A DNA stretch of 64,000 nucleotides from Malus domestica. Taxonomy: Eukaryota > Streptophyta > Magnoliopsida > Rosales > Rosaceae. The notes below the pieces were generated by a model that saw only the letters and a list, made by a program, of their open reading frames with translations, was not told the DNA's origin and made no database searches. The stretch is taken from contig NC_091674.1 of the NCBI RefSeq assembly GCF_042453785.1, positions 27,383,001 through 27,447,000 of the forward strand, in the 5' to 3' direction. Numbering within the stretch: the stretch's first letter is position 1; every line of letters starts with the position of its first letter. This document shows positions 19,299-32,149 of the stretch, piece after piece. The position numbers and the translations under genes are program-made.

Positions 19299-21756
19299 TC
19301 TGACCTATTGGAATTCTTTTCCTTCATTTTGCTTCTCTCTCTGGCTAACCACTGTCAAACCCAAAATTATTATCAGAAAACTAGAACACAGACAAATAAA
19401 ATCCATAGGCATACACAACTGATTCTTTAACTCAACAAGCAATATTAAACAAACAGATTCCAAACAGATGCATGTGTTTCACCTGCTGTACCAGCTTTAG
19501 CTGCACTTTCTTGTCTCCACTGAGTTCAAATTCATCAAATTGTCTGAGACATGAACGGATCAGAAATCACAAACAGTTTGATAAATAAAAAAGTAATGGG
19601 AGTGTGCCATGCTGAAATTGAAATACGCGTGAATGAATTCACATTGTGAAGTATAAACAAGTTATGTTAATCCTATTAACTATTCAAGTGACATTGTCAT
19701 TACCAAATTTGACAGCAGGCCTTATATAAGCTGCCAAAACAATTGATAATATTGCAATGCACATCCGAGTTAAACAAAAACGGAGAGAGAGTCTGACCTG
19801 ATGAACTTATTATTTTCCTTCGTTTTGCCTCTCCGTCTGGCTGCCCACCATCAAACCCAATATTGTTATCATAAAACTAGAACACAAACAAAAATAAAAT
19901 CCGTGGCATACACAACTGATTCTTATGACTCAACACAGAAGATTAAATAAAAAAGATTCCATATAGATGCTTGTGTTTCACCTGTACCATCGCTGCCTGA
20001 AATTTGTTGTCTTCTTCGGGTTCAAGATCCTTAAATTGTCTAAGACATGAAAGAATCAGAAATCATATACAGTTTGATAACAAAACATGTAATGTGATGT
20101 GACGTCATGAAACTGAAATTATAGGGAGATTTGAAACATAAAAGTCTTGAAGGAACTCATGGTGTGAAGCAGTAACCAAGTTCGAATCCACCAGAAATCT
20201 GAATATCAATGTCACGACCAACAGAACATAAAGTCTTGATACACCTTTCCCCTGAACCGTCATTGACAATTTCTAATGTTGTGATCCACAGAGGTTGAAA
20301 TCCCCTGCCCCTGCTGCAAAAGAAAGTTTGCAGGAGACAAAATCTTAATTCCCCCAAATGAACCAAAGACTCTGTTACAGTGTTGTCCAACTCAAGGAAA
20401 CTTGTGAACTCCGGAAACTTGAATAGATTCTTTACGGTAAAGAGAATGCGACCACTAGGATCTGAATCCATCCCAAGAGAGAATGATATGATAACCCCGC
20501 TCACTGTAGATGCGGCGTAGATAACATCGTTTACGACGACAGCCCTCCCCACAAAAGAAGGATAAGGCTTAGTACCAGTCATATCATCATCAACTGTAGG
20601 TACGTAAACTGGGTGCCATGTTTCACTGGCAATGTGAAAAAAGCACGAACTCAGATGGTCCAAAGTCATACAATGAAATTAGAATACAACCGTAACAAAC
20701 AGTCGAGCCCATAACCTCCACATAGGAAGGTCCCGTTTTCTGACCATATTTTGGAAAAGGATTGAGAGGCTCCCAAATGTCCTTGGGATTATAACACTCA
20801 AACGATGGATTTGTTATAAGGGGGAAGGATGCTGGATCAGTAAGATGGTAAAGCTTGGAGGGGCTGCCGTACCTCACACCGTCCAATATAATATAATCGG
20901 GGACTGGGACTGGGAACTCAGATGATTTTTTTGGATCGAAGAACCAGTGAACAGGTTCAAGTGGCCTACATGTTTCTCCTCCCAAAACTTCTCCTGCTTG
21001 GTTGATTTTCAACTCATATAAGGCTGCTCTGAACGGGCGAGGAATAAAGTTCATCAGCATTAACACAGATGTTGTAGGGCTCTCCTCCTCCATGGGCAGG
21101 CTGATCACAACAATATTACAGTCCAAGTTCAGATAAAATTTTCAAATTTAACAAAATAAAATGCCTCTACTTTTAATCAGTGGTTCCAAATTCAAACAGA
21201 TTACTCTTCTAAAATGGTGGCACTAGACATAATAGCTGACATCAAACACTGTATCGAAATTTATGAATAAAAATTCAATTAGATAAAACAAAAATTAAAA
21301 AATAATGTATAAATCAAGCGACTGACCTTGTTGCTGTCTGGGAAGTCATCTGAAAGAGAGTGGAAGAAAATCCGATCAGAAGTTCAACTGTGTTAGAAAG
21401 AAATCGGATGAATCAGAGACGGGAGAGTGATTGTATCCAATTCCAACATTGCCCAGCCAACACCGCCTCGTCCTTGTAGGGTGCTCCATACCTACCCTCT
21501 TCTTATTTAGCTCGTCAAATTCGATGGATTGGGTCCATGAAATTTCTTTGTTCCTAATTCATGTTTGTCTACTTGTTGCACCTTATTTCACTTGTTACTA
21601 TACTCTCTCTCCTTTGTGTGAAAAATCTCAAATCAAATACGGAACTCCCTCCTACTTGTGAACGTGCTCGTTGATCTTTCTTCTTTTTAAACTGCAGTTA
21701 ATGGCATTCAGTTCATCACACAAGTTAATGTAGCAAGACTGGACAAAGCTCGGTTT

Positions 21757-23115
21757 CAATTTTCGAGGTGAGGGTTTCTATTCCTTTAGTTATATTCTGT
21801 AGAATATTGCATCCACTATGAGGAACTAGAAGCTAGGTGAACACAAAATCATTGAAAAAATAACCAAACCATTAAAACTAAAACATCACATGATACTCTT
21901 TCAGGGTATGTATGGAATCCAAACAATACCCTCAAGAGTTAATAAGTCTTCACAAATTCACCCGCTATGAGATGTTAGAAGCTAGGTTCACACAAATTCA
22001 CGAGAAAAATAGACAAATCATTAAAACCAAAGAAACTCCCAAGATTTTAAGTCTTTACAAATTCCCCTGCTATGAGAAGCTAGGTGTACACATAAAATCG
22101 CTAGAACAGACAAACCATAAAAACAACACCTAATGCATGCTTTGTTCAGAGTATTTCCTCTACCTTCTTGATCCTTAAGGTTGCATGTATACGACTCAGT
22201 AAACCGGGAAAGCACGTGTTTATCTTCTCATTGATCTTGTCGAGCTCTTCATCCTTGACGTAATGGACATAAACATTTCGTATTACTCGGATCAAATCCT
22301 CAACGCTATTCCCATTTAATTTTTCTCATTTCTCTTTTTGTGTAAATTTTTTTGACTTATCCAGATAACCATCTATGACTATCTTGGTGTCCCAATTTCT
22401 GAATTCTTCAAAATCAAGGCCTCTAATTTTCGTATCAAAACAAGGACCATTGAGCCTTGTTTTGTGCTTCTTTGATTGGTGAAAATCAAAGTAACATTTG
22501 AGCCTACTGAACTCACTCTTCAAAGTTGGGTGATCGATGAGCATAGAGACAAACCTATCATAACTAGGAAACAGATTAAGTTTTCAGGTATAAGATTAAG
22601 TTTTCAAATGAATAAAAGTGCTTTTATAGAAAATCTTTTCGGGTTCCAAAAACACTTGAAGTGCTTTTCCTGTATTGTTTCCAAAAAATTTCCACAAAAA
22701 ACGTTTTTGGTCATTTTAAAAGCACTTCCAAACAAGCCTAAACTTGTTTACTTACTTCCACAAGTAAGTTTGCCCACCATTTGTGAAGCAATTGAGAAGT
22801 TGTGTCCTATCCACTATCGTCAGTGGGAATTTATCAGTGATAAATTCACCCAAATCTGACAAGTCTTGAAACCTTTGCGTATGGCCGTCATTCCCACTCT
22901 TAATGTTAAAAATCATCACATCATCGCCTAAGATCACATAGTTGGATACTTTCTTTAATTCCCTATGAATCTGATCCTTGTTGTGCATATACTGTATCGT
23001 CATAAGTGTCTTCCTACACAAGTAAGCAACTTTAATAAGTTCCACGTACACGTATAGTCACACACACGCACACACAAAGAAACACATGAACACTTACTAA
23101 CGAGCATTCTCCACC
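21757..23115 (-). repeat. Palindrome P1', left arm (copy B)
   Basis: Counterpart of 8797-10200, shortened by a deletion of about 45 bases at the intronic MITE edge near 22600. Its right arm is 23156-24581. Confidence 0.92.
22146..23045 (-). pseudogene. Kinase/KEN-domain fragment in P1' left arm
   Basis: Near-identical to the copy A left-arm fragment: degraded kinase catalytic loop, GTAAGT donor, intron, HPTLKSEF and NWDTKI exon, the same TGA after the QKEK segment, then EDLIRVIRNVYVHY. The shared TGA shows the lesion is older than the segmental duplication. Confidence 0.6.
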
Positions 23116-23155
23116 ACAGGTCGGTGCAATTGTTTCTGTTTGTCCACTGATTGTA

Positions 23156-24581
23156 GGTGGAAAATGTTCGTTAGTAAGCGTTCATGTGTTTCTTTGTGCG
23201 TGCGTGCGTGTGACTATACGTGTACGTGGAACTTATTAAAGTTGCTTACTTGTGTAGAAAGACACTCAAGACAATATAATACATGCACAACAAGGATTAG
23301 ATTCGTGGGGATTAAAGAAAGCATCCAGTTATGCGATCTTAGGCGATGATGTGATGATTTTTAACATTAAGGACAGGAATGACAGCCACACGCAAAGGTT
23401 TCAAGACTTGTCAGATTTTGACGAATTTATCATTGATAAATTCCCACTGACGATAGTGGATAGGACATAATTTCTCAATTGCTTCAAAAATGGTGGGCAG
23501 GCTTACTCGTGGGAGTAAGTAAACAAGTTTAGGCTTGTTTAGAAATGCTTTTAAAATGACCAAAAACGCTTTTTGTGGAAATGTTTTTGGAAACAATCTA
23601 GGAAAGTGCTTTTGGAACCCAAAAACATTTTCTCTAAAAGCACTTTTATTCATTTGAAAGCACTTCCAAATGATTGATTAGTTGTTCAATTAAATTATTT
23701 GGTATATTATTCTTATACCTGAAAATTTAATTTGTTTCCTAGTTATGACAGGTTTGTCTCTATACTCATCGATCACCCAACTTTGAAGAGTGAGTTCAAC
23801 AAGCTCAAATGTTACTTTGATTTTCACCAATCAAAGAAGCACAAAACAAGGCTCAATGGTCCTTGTTTTGATACGAAAATTAAAGGCCCTGATTTTGAAG
23901 AATTCAGAAATTGGGACACCAACATAATCATAAATGGTTATCTAGATAAGTTAAAAAAATTAACACAAAAAGAGAAACGAGAAATTAAATGGGAATAGTG
24001 TTTAGGATTTGATCCGAGTAATACAAAATGTTTATGTCCACTATGTCAAGGATGGAGAGCTCGACAAGATCAACGAGGAGAGAAACACGTGTTTTCCCGG
24101 TTTACTGAGTCGTATACATGCAACCTTAAGGATCAAGAAAGTGTAGGAAATACTCTGAACAAAGCATGCATCAGGATTTGTTTTTATGGTTTGTCCATTG
24201 TTCTAGTGATTTTATGTGTACACCCAGCTTCTAGCTTCTCATAGCAGGTGAATTTGTAAAGACTTAAAAATCTTGGGAGTTTCTTTGGATTCATGTATAC
24301 TTGAAAGAGTTAAAGGTGTTGTTTAGTTTTAATGATTTGTCTATTTTTCCCTTTGTGTGAACCTAGCTTCAAACGGATGAATTTGTGAAGACTTATTAAC
24401 TCTTGAGGGTATTGTTTGGATTCCATGCATACCCTGAAAGAGTACCAGATACTGTTTTAGTTTAATGGTTTGGCTATTTTTTCAGTGATTTTGTGTTCAC
24501 CTAGCTTCTAGCTTCTCATACCGAATGCAATATTCTACAGAATGAAACTAAAGGAATAGAAACCCTCACCTCAAAAGTTGA
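23156..24581 (+). repeat. Palindrome P1', right arm (copy B)
   Basis: Counterpart of 10241-11665 and inverted partner of 21757-23115. Each arm is closer to its counterpart in copy A than to its own partner arm, so the palindrome existed before the duplication. Confidence 0.92.
23215..24158 (+). pseudogene. Kinase/KEN-domain fragment in P1' right arm
   Basis: Same fragment as 10300-11243, with the same small deletion before the KEN end and a TAG near 23996. An extra stop appears in the kinase-like exon (TAA near 23467, where copy A has CAA). Confidence 0.58.
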
Positions 24582-24651
24582 TAAGCAGGCTGTTTGTAGG
24601 TGGAGAACATTCGTTAATGAGCAGGTTTTGATGTGCCAAGCCGGAGCTGTT

Positions 24652-25297
24652 TCAGAAGTGTCTCGCGGCCATTTTTTTTAGTTTTGTTGAGTATGGCACC
24701 AAGGTAGACTCCACTGCTTTTCCGTCTTCAAAGAAGACAGTTACTTGTCTCGGTGTGTCGAAAGCGTAGTGGTTACCTTCAGATTGGGCACAAGCAATCT
24801 CATATTCTATCACGCTTGCACCTGTAATCTAAATTCAAATAACCAAAATATAAAAACTAATAAGTAATGTAAATTAAGATATTCAGTTACTCATTGAGTT
24901 AAAAGGTTAAAAAACAAATGGTTGACTGAACGTACATGCAAACTAATCGATTGGCTCTGTAAAATGGCCACCCTAATCAAATGACAATGCACTATAAACT
25001 GAATCGACAACAAGAATACAAAAAGAATCCAAGCGATGGGCGGGTTTTGAAGATGATATATAGCACGCATACTGTATTAATTAATAAAATTAAACAATTA
25101 GATAGTAGAATTCACAGAGACCAACAAGATTGAAGATTGTGGATAAAATAAAATTGGATTGGGAGAATAATATCCATATTCATACAAATTGCTGTTCAGA
25201 TTGGGCACTGCTACTGCTACTCATACTGGTAGAAAGTAAAAGGAAAACTAAAAAGGAGAATTTTACTGACCTTGTGAGAATCAGCTGAATCTGCCAC
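24652..25297 (-). pseudogene. Small gene remnant, unrecognised
   Basis: The minus-strand exon 24652-24821, behind a good acceptor, gives an open frame of about 56 codons (contains VTVFFEDGKAVESTLVPY, then KKMAARHF and a stop). A possible upstream exon (25271-25297) would read VADSADSHK from a GTG where an ATG might be expected, and its phase does not join cleanly. The family is not recognised. A degraded relative of the C-terminal part lies at about 31090-31260. It begins right at the end of duplication copy B. Confidence 0.4.
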
Positions 25298-25642
25298 TTT
25301 CAAGGAAAAGGAAAGGGGTTTTTTTTAGGGTTTTGGGTGGATATGATTTTGGGGATGGCCGATTCCAAATTCAAAATCCAACTTTTCCTTAGCCCTTTAC
25401 TAGGGTTTTAGGGTGCGGTGGATGATTTGGGGCTCATCATCCAATATCCAGGAAGAAGAAGAAGAAGAAGAAGAGCGACCAAGGAGTTATGTAGCCCTTT
25501 CTTCCTTCCGCCATTCTTCATCCAATGACGAATATAGGAGCAATTCCGCCCAAAGCCTTTGCGCTGGCACCAAACGCAGTTATCTACTCAAATTAACAGT
25601 AATAAACCAGTAAACGATAATAGGTCAAAACTAGCATTTGAG

Positions 25643-25660
25643 CCCGCGCGATGCCGCGGG
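25643..25660 (-). other. Helitron 3' terminal hairpin
   Basis: CCCGCGGCATCGCGCGGG on the minus strand folds with a stem of about six pairs just before the CTAG terminus, the arrangement expected at a Helitron 3' end. Confidence 0.78.
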
Positions 25661-27559
25661 TTGGAAAACTATGTTATACGTATGACATAAAAGCTACCTC
25701 TCAACCCATGCCAAAATGTTCCCAATCAAGATCAATCACAAATGTCACAGAGCAATGCTCTGATCAAAGCTTCTAAAAAGGAACATAGCTAATAAGATGT
25801 AATAACTATCAAACTCGTATAAATATAAACACACATTCCATTACATTTCCAGTAAACTAAAACTCAAAAACTCTATTTGACATTGCATTGTAAATCCCCT
25901 TCTAGACCAGAAAAGATAACCATATTTCCAAAAAAATATTTTATACACACAAATAGATAATCAGGTAAACATATTATCCATTGGTTTACCATATGTTTTC
26001 CAAAAAAATATTCAAAATTTTCATGTAATAAATTGGCAGGCGGTGCTGAATACTAAATTACGAATACAATTATATGTAATGGGCAAATGTGCCTTGAAGC
26101 TCAGAAATACAAAATACACATAGCCAAAAACTCAGTAAAAAGCAAAGACTCGTTAACCCATTAACGAAAAACAACAAAGAAAGCCTTTGGGTTACCATCG
26201 TCGAATGGTCTCATTTGCCTTGAAATGGGGGTACCGCCCGAGCTTGAATTTTCATGCTTGTGAATCGTTAACCCTTCTAAGTGAGAGTTGACTTGGTTTC
26301 ACAATTCCAACTCGTGCAATTTTGTACACCATTTTGCACAGCCCTAAGATCCTGTATTACAATTTGAATTTCGCTTACACATGCATACACTACAAAAGTA
26401 GTACAATGATTTAATACAAAGACTCTGACTTATCACTTGCAGCCATGTTTCCAATTACTGCATCTCTTTGTTTTATTAATTTTTCTTTATAATCAAACAT
26501 AAATCACAAAGATAGTTCAAAGACCAAAAAAAGAAAAAGAGAAAATAGAAAATCATATTGAAAACCCCTACCAAAGCACATTAATAATCAAACATAAATC
26601 ACGCAATTTGAGAAACAAACCCCTGTTTGAGTGCTACCGATCAGATCCTGCCCTTGCATTGCTGTTTCCACAGAGCACTCTCTACACAAAATCCCAAAAA
26701 AAAATTAATACATAGTAACCAACAAATAAAAAAAATCTTCTTTTTCAATCATTTTCTCATATGGGGAACAACCTGCTAATACCCTTCATGGCCAAAGCAC
26801 TAAGAATAATTCATATATGTTTTTCAATTTTCAAATCGCATACAAAGTGGAATATAAATCTTAAAACTTTTAAGCCAAAAACAGATGCACTATTTTTCCA
26901 GATTCCCAAAGAAAAAAAAAAGAAAAGGCAAGTGGAAACACAAATCTTGTGAAATAATTATGAATATTCTATAAATAATCACATGCAGATCATTACCCGA
27001 TTAATCACCAAAAGATCACAACAAAAACCCACTGCTAGAAATTGAAAGACATAGCATATTATCAGTTCAAGATTATAAAAAATAAAAATAAAAATAAAAA
27101 ATAAAAAATAAAAAATAAAAAAAAAAGAGAAAATTCACAACAAAGCAAGCCAATGAACAAAACCCACGAAGAAAATCTCAAAATTCCAAAACCTGAAAAG
27201 GATTATGAAAACAAAGACGCACCCAGAACTAAGAGCTCAGTGGAAGCTCCGTTTACACAAAAGCTATAACCAAATGTAAAATTTGGATTTTTACATTGTT
27301 TCTTCGTTTTTAACAATATTTGGGTTGCAAGTATATGGACGGTGGTATCTTGGCTTCAAATTTTGAATTTGTAAAGGTTGCTGTCATTTGATACACAACT
27401 GTAAAATTTGGATGCTCCAGTGGAAGATCAGGCTGCAAATTCAAAATTCAAAACACAAAAATCCAAATTAAACACAATTCAAAAGCGATTTAATAGTTAC
27501 CAACGATAAATCCACCATGCATCTAATAAAAAATACAAAATTAAACAAAAAAAATACAG

Positions 27560-27760
27560 AGAGAAGAAAAGGGTACCACATATTTGCATGTCGCTGCTGC
27601 TCTTCAGAACCCACAAAATTCGAGCCGAAAGATGGTGGCGGCGGTGGTTCCGTGAGAGGCGGTGCCGCAGGGTGAGATTTCTTTCGCTGCAGGTATCTGC
27701 TGTCGTCCAAGAAAACCTGATAGCCATGCGCAAACACAGACGGAGAGAGAGAGAGGAGAA
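27560..27760 (-). other. Possible captured gene fragment in Helitron
   Basis: Minus-strand exon-like stretch with higher GC than its surroundings. It gives a Pro-rich frame (LTEPPPPPSFGSNF) followed by GSEEQQRHANMW and a GT donor. It is flanked by AT-rich Helitron filler. The source gene is not recognised. Helitrons often pick up such fragments, so capture is an inference. Confidence 0.35.
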
Positions 27761-29431
27761 CAGGAGTACATCCAGACCTTTCCCTTCCCAGAGAGACAAA
27801 AATGAAGTAGAAGAGTCCAGAAGAGGCAAAATCGAACTACAAAAGTTTTAAACCCGAGATTCAGATCGCATTTTTCAACCCCTAAAACCAAATAGTACAT
27901 TTAACCGACTTAACACGATGGAAGGCATAAATCAAATCTAGGATATCATACTCAACCTGCATTGCAGAAACGAACACTGTAGCTTATATACATTCTCAAT
28001 GTCCTCCGCAAGTCCTCTCTCCAATGGCTCTGCAATCTACAAAAGGTTTTTAGAAGATTATAATTTTAAAACTGAATCACATAAAATTTCTGAAATTAGG
28101 TTGCTTCTTACCAGAGTTATTTTATTCTTCTTATTGGATGTTTCAGCAAAGCATTTGATTGACTTCTACAAACAAAATGAAACAACAGGATCAACCTACA
28201 AACAAAAGCATATCCATCAAGAAAAGAACATAAAATTTTACATTCTTAAGGGGTGGAAAAATTACTTTAAAAAGAAAAAACGTCAAGAGAGGATGAGGAT
28301 TGGGAGCAAACAATTACCTTGACTTCTACTTCCAAATAAAGCTCTCTTAGGTCCTTCATTATTCTGACATACCCTATAACACATTAATTTATGTTAAAAA
28401 AACATAAAAATTAAGCACCAAATCTTTCACTTCAAATTCCATAAAAATCAAACCTCTGAAACATAAAGTTATTGGGCTTTCTCTTGTGAGGAGGAGTTCA
28501 AAACTCTCCCATTGCAATCCTCATAGAGAATCGCCACGTCAGCCTTGGAAAAAACTCGAATCAAAGCAAAAACATGTAAAAGAGCGGTGCCATACCTGTG
28601 GAGCTCGAGCATGGAAAGGCTCTGGTTCCATGCAAAGGCTCTGGTTCCTTGCAAAACAAAAGAAAAAACGTTTACAAATCTAGCTTTACAGAGATGCACA
28701 ACCAGTCGAACAACGGATATTGGAAACAAAATCCCCAAACAAACGAAAACCAAATTTGCTCAGGAATCCGATAGAACGAAAAACACAAACAAATCATACA
28801 CCAAAACAACAGATCTAACAATATAAAGAAAATACCCAAAATCAGATTAAAAAAAATTGATCCATAAATCACCACAACATGGCAAACTACCAGCAAAATA
28901 CTAAAACACAATTAATAAAAAACTTAAAAACTCACAAACTGGAGCTAACAAATCCACTCTCACGAAATTGAAAACCCAATCCAGTCGGAACCGATCGAGA
29001 AGTTTTAAAGGCCAAAAAATTTCCAGAGGTAATTAATTCTAGAAGGGGTTTTTAAGGGAACCAATTTCCACAGGTGATTTGGATAAGAAATGAAACAGTA
29101 AATGAGGCGTGGGAGAAAGTGAGAGAGCAATTAGTGGTGACGGAAACCGAAGGAGAATTCTAGAGATCCACCCGAGAGAAGCAGAAAGAGTGCCACATGT
29201 CCCCTTCCTTTCTACGATGGCGGACACGCGTAGATAAGGGTTTAAAAAATTAAGAAAAAACTAAAAGAAACTCCACAGATGCACGCACGGGTGAATCGAA
29301 AGGGCAAATTCGGTATTTTACTGTACAAAAGACAAAGAGTAACGGCTGATGATTAACTTGAGGGGCATTTTGGTCCGCACACTGCCCTATAACAGTAACC
29401 ATCGGTTTGAGTTTTAGTATATATAGAATAT

Positions 29432-30326
29432 CTCCACCCTAAAAAAATTCACTGGCACCCAATTTAAAATGCGCTGGCATAAATGATTTTCATCTTTACA
29501 AAATGCATTGGCACCCAATTCATTCAAAATATTTTAAATTTTTTTATAAAAGAATAAATAAATAAAATAGTTTTAATTTCGGATAATTTTTTTAACCAAT
29601 CTCATCACGCCACGTGTCATTATCCGAACGTACTATTTTGTTAATATATTTCTGCTAAGATTTGCAACCAATCTTGATGCGCCACATGTCAGTATTTGTT
29701 TGCAATAAGAAAGTGTAGAAAGTAGAAAATATTGAAATATGATGTAAGAAAGTGGAAAATGAGGGTTAGATATTTATAGAAAAAAATTAAAATTTTTAAA
29801 ATTTTTCTATATTTTTAAATAAATTTTAATGTTGTTAATTAATATGGACCGTTGGATTCGAAAAATATTCCAATCCAACAGCCAACAAGCAGCCACGTGA
29901 CCAAAGGTCATAATTCTGACCGTTGGGCTTTTTTTTTAAGGGGGAAAACGTAGACCGTTGATATGTGATCAGACGGTCCAGTTTAAAAGTGAAATTCAAA
30001 TTTTTTTTTTACCATTGAAAATCCAACAATCTAGAAAAACTAGTCATTGGAAATCCAACAGCAAAGAGAGGGCCACGTCGCCATGATCCGAGTGATGGGT
30101 GAGTGCGTTGACAGCTGGCCCCGTCGCCTGCATTCCTGGCCTCGCAAGTGAAAGGCACATGCCAGCCAAATAGGCCGGTCCCAAGGTCAGTCAAAAATGG
30201 GTTGGTCTAGAGATTGGCACGGGTTGGGTGCCAGGTAAGTTTGTGGGCTGGAGTGGATTGATAGCCTCCCAGCCTGGTTTTTTAACTGGCTGCTGGGCTA
30301 TTCCACCTCTGGTGGAAATGCTCTAA
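29432..30326. mobile_element. Possible TIR element remnant
   Basis: The left edge tctccaccctaaa and the complement of the right edge (gagcatttccacc) are similar. The interior contains repeated cacgtgtca/cacatgtcag words and 'accgttgg' motifs seen in plant non-autonomous elements. No clear target-site duplication and no coding potential. Confidence 0.28.
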
Positions 30327-30327
30327 C

Positions 30328-30513
30328 GGAAAGGCATCCTCTTATCCTAATCCATCAGTTCGGATATTAAGGCGGTTAAAATTTGATCTAACGGCTAAAT
30401 ATTATAACTTTTAAAGTAGGCCCTTATTTGTAACTGTTAGATTAAATTTCAACAGTCCGAATCTACGGACTTGGTGGATTAAGAAGAGATGAACCAAAGA
30501 GGATCTCTTTCCG
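30328..30513. mobile_element. Fold-back MITE
   Basis: About 186 bp. The left end cggaaaggcatcctct pairs with the right end agaggatctctttccg. Pairing continues inward through aatccatcagttcgga and tccgaatctac to a small loop. No coding content. Confidence 0.68.
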
Positions 30514-30903
30514 AATATAATCTTCAATTTATTAATTTAATAATAAAATAATACATATTATTCAGAAATTAATTTGTTCCTCATCCAAAGATAGTTAAAT
30601 ACCCTTATAAGGTCTAACCATTTATATTGAAATTGCTTGAGCTAGCTCTTGCATTAATAATCTCTTCTTAGGTTTTAGTTTGGTTTTCGTCGAACAAAAG
30701 ATTCATCTTTTCATGTGTATATTTTCCCTTTATTAATTTATGTACTGTATGTTGAAATTGTGAATGACGACTAATTTACTAGAAATGGAAGAGCGAGCTC
30801 ATGCAATACACAAAGGATGTGAAGTTGAAGGATTCAACAACAACAGCAGCAAGCTGCAAAGGAGAAACCCAATGGCAAGAACTCCACCCATCTCCACACC
30901 GGA

Positions 30904-30934
<31 letters not shown>

Positions 30935-32149
30935 TGAAATGATTGTTTTCCTGCCCCTCATGATAGTTTGCTATCCTTGATCTATTTCCGTGACATGGTT
31001 GTATGCTGTTTTACGGAAGAATTGAGCATTAAAACCTAAGATCCAAACCACTGTTGCTGCCCTTCATCGGATGCAAAGAGTTTGGAGTTGAGCATGCTTT
31101 CATACTTCAAGCTTGAGTTGTTTAGAAATGCATCGCGGCCGTTCTTTTTAGTTTCCTTGGTATTGCACCAAGCTAGACAGGTTGAAGGTCTACAAATCAA
31201 ATCATCGTAAAGAAAATCAAAGCGTATAGTAGCTTTGAGATTCTAATTCAGTCACATTACCACCCACAATCTTCCATTTCTCCTCGAACTTTAATTTCCT
31301 CTTTCGTCATCCCTCTCGCTGTGTTCTCTTCTTGGAACCTATTAATTTCCTCGGCTAAACCTTACTGCCATTGCCTCCGTCTAGCACCCTCCGCCTCCCG
31401 CCGGCATAAGAATTCCTTGAAGATACGAAGAATGGAAGCAACCCATTTCCATGATGCTCTGTGGGGTTTTCTATGTTCCTCTTCACACAGTACATGGCAC
31501 ATATTATGTTATTTAGTTAAAAGATTGTTAGTCTTTTTAAGTTTGTGGCTTAACATATATGTTCACTCAATTTTATTTTTTGCAAAACTTTATCTCACAT
31601 TGTATTTTAACAATCCGAATCGATCATTTTTTAAGAATTTTTTTCAAAGATCACACATAAATGCATAAACATTTAAAATTTGATTACGTGATTGTCATTT
31701 ATACTAGTGTTTTCTTGAAATATCGTACATGTAGTAGGTTCTCAAGCTAATCAAAGAATATCATTTGTGTTAACTTGTCCACGTAACAGTGCATGATTTG
31801 CTTAAAAAATTGTCACGATGATATCCATATTGCATGGAAGTTATCCACAATCAACCATACATGAACAAATAAATAAGAACTGAATCGACTTGCTTTCGCT
31901 ACCCCTCTTAATTTAGAACTCTTCCAACTAATTAATGGAGTTGATCAAAATTTACACAGATATATGAACAACATGCCAAAAGAAAACTGCCTCTTCTACA
32001 AAAATTGAAACCCAACTTTGTTACATATGTAAAACAATTGTACACCTACAACATCTGTAACAATAAGCCACGGATGCACAACAAAAAGGCCAAGAGATCA
32101 CAATCTCAAACCACATTACCTCTTGCCCATCTACACAAAATGCTCACGT
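30514..32149. other. Intergenic; includes a decayed remnant
   Basis: No supported gene. A GA microsatellite lies at about 30904-30930. At about 31090-31260 (minus) is a heavily mutated copy of the C-terminal exon seen at 24652-24821, recognisable by the gcatcgcggccgttcttttt stretch and the order of weakly similar codons. The segment before 32150 is probably 3' flank of the MFS gene. Confidence 0.5.

Larger units (their letters stand above)
17583..21349 (-). pseudogene. Unknown gene, copy B, frameshifted
   Basis: Second copy of the unrecognised gene. Exon 1 (21327-21349, MTSQTAT then a split Ser codon) joins in frame to a long exon (21100 to about 20157) containing motifs such as WFFDPKKSSEFPVPVPDY and WEPLNPFPKYG. 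An extra A in the run 20637-20642 (six against five in copy A) shifts the frame. The codon that is TAG in copy A reads TCG here. The 3' part keeps a lysine-rich exon (about 18110-18345, ending KKRRKRNKKKK). It is followed by a hydrophobic last exon (GASIALLSFLSGLYMG...) that stops at 17583-17585, and their junction phase fits. Function is unknown. A membrane-associated C-terminus is suggested by composition only. Confidence 0.5.
17525..24639 (+). repeat. Segmental duplication, copy B
   Basis: Direct repeat of copy A (1-11723). It lacks the copia element but has gained a SINE (17881-18086) and a Cassandra solo LTR (18693-18949). It also has a shorter GA microsatellite and a deletion of about 45 bases near 22600 relative to copy A. 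Homology ends at about 24639. Because each copy preserves the empty site of the other's insertions, the duplication is older than all three insertions. Confidence 0.9.
25631..29427 (-). mobile_element. Non-autonomous Helitron
   Basis: Read on the minus strand, the element starts TCTATATATACTAAAAC (29427 down), a typical plant Helitron 5' end. It ends with a GC hairpin (25643-25660) followed about eight bases later by CTAG (25631-25634) and a host T. It has no Rep/helicase coding capacity in about 3.8 kb, so it depends on another element. The base before the 5' end is T rather than the usual A, so that end may be off by a base or two. The interior is AT-rich with one gene-like GC-richer patch (27560-27760). 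Confidence 0.75.
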
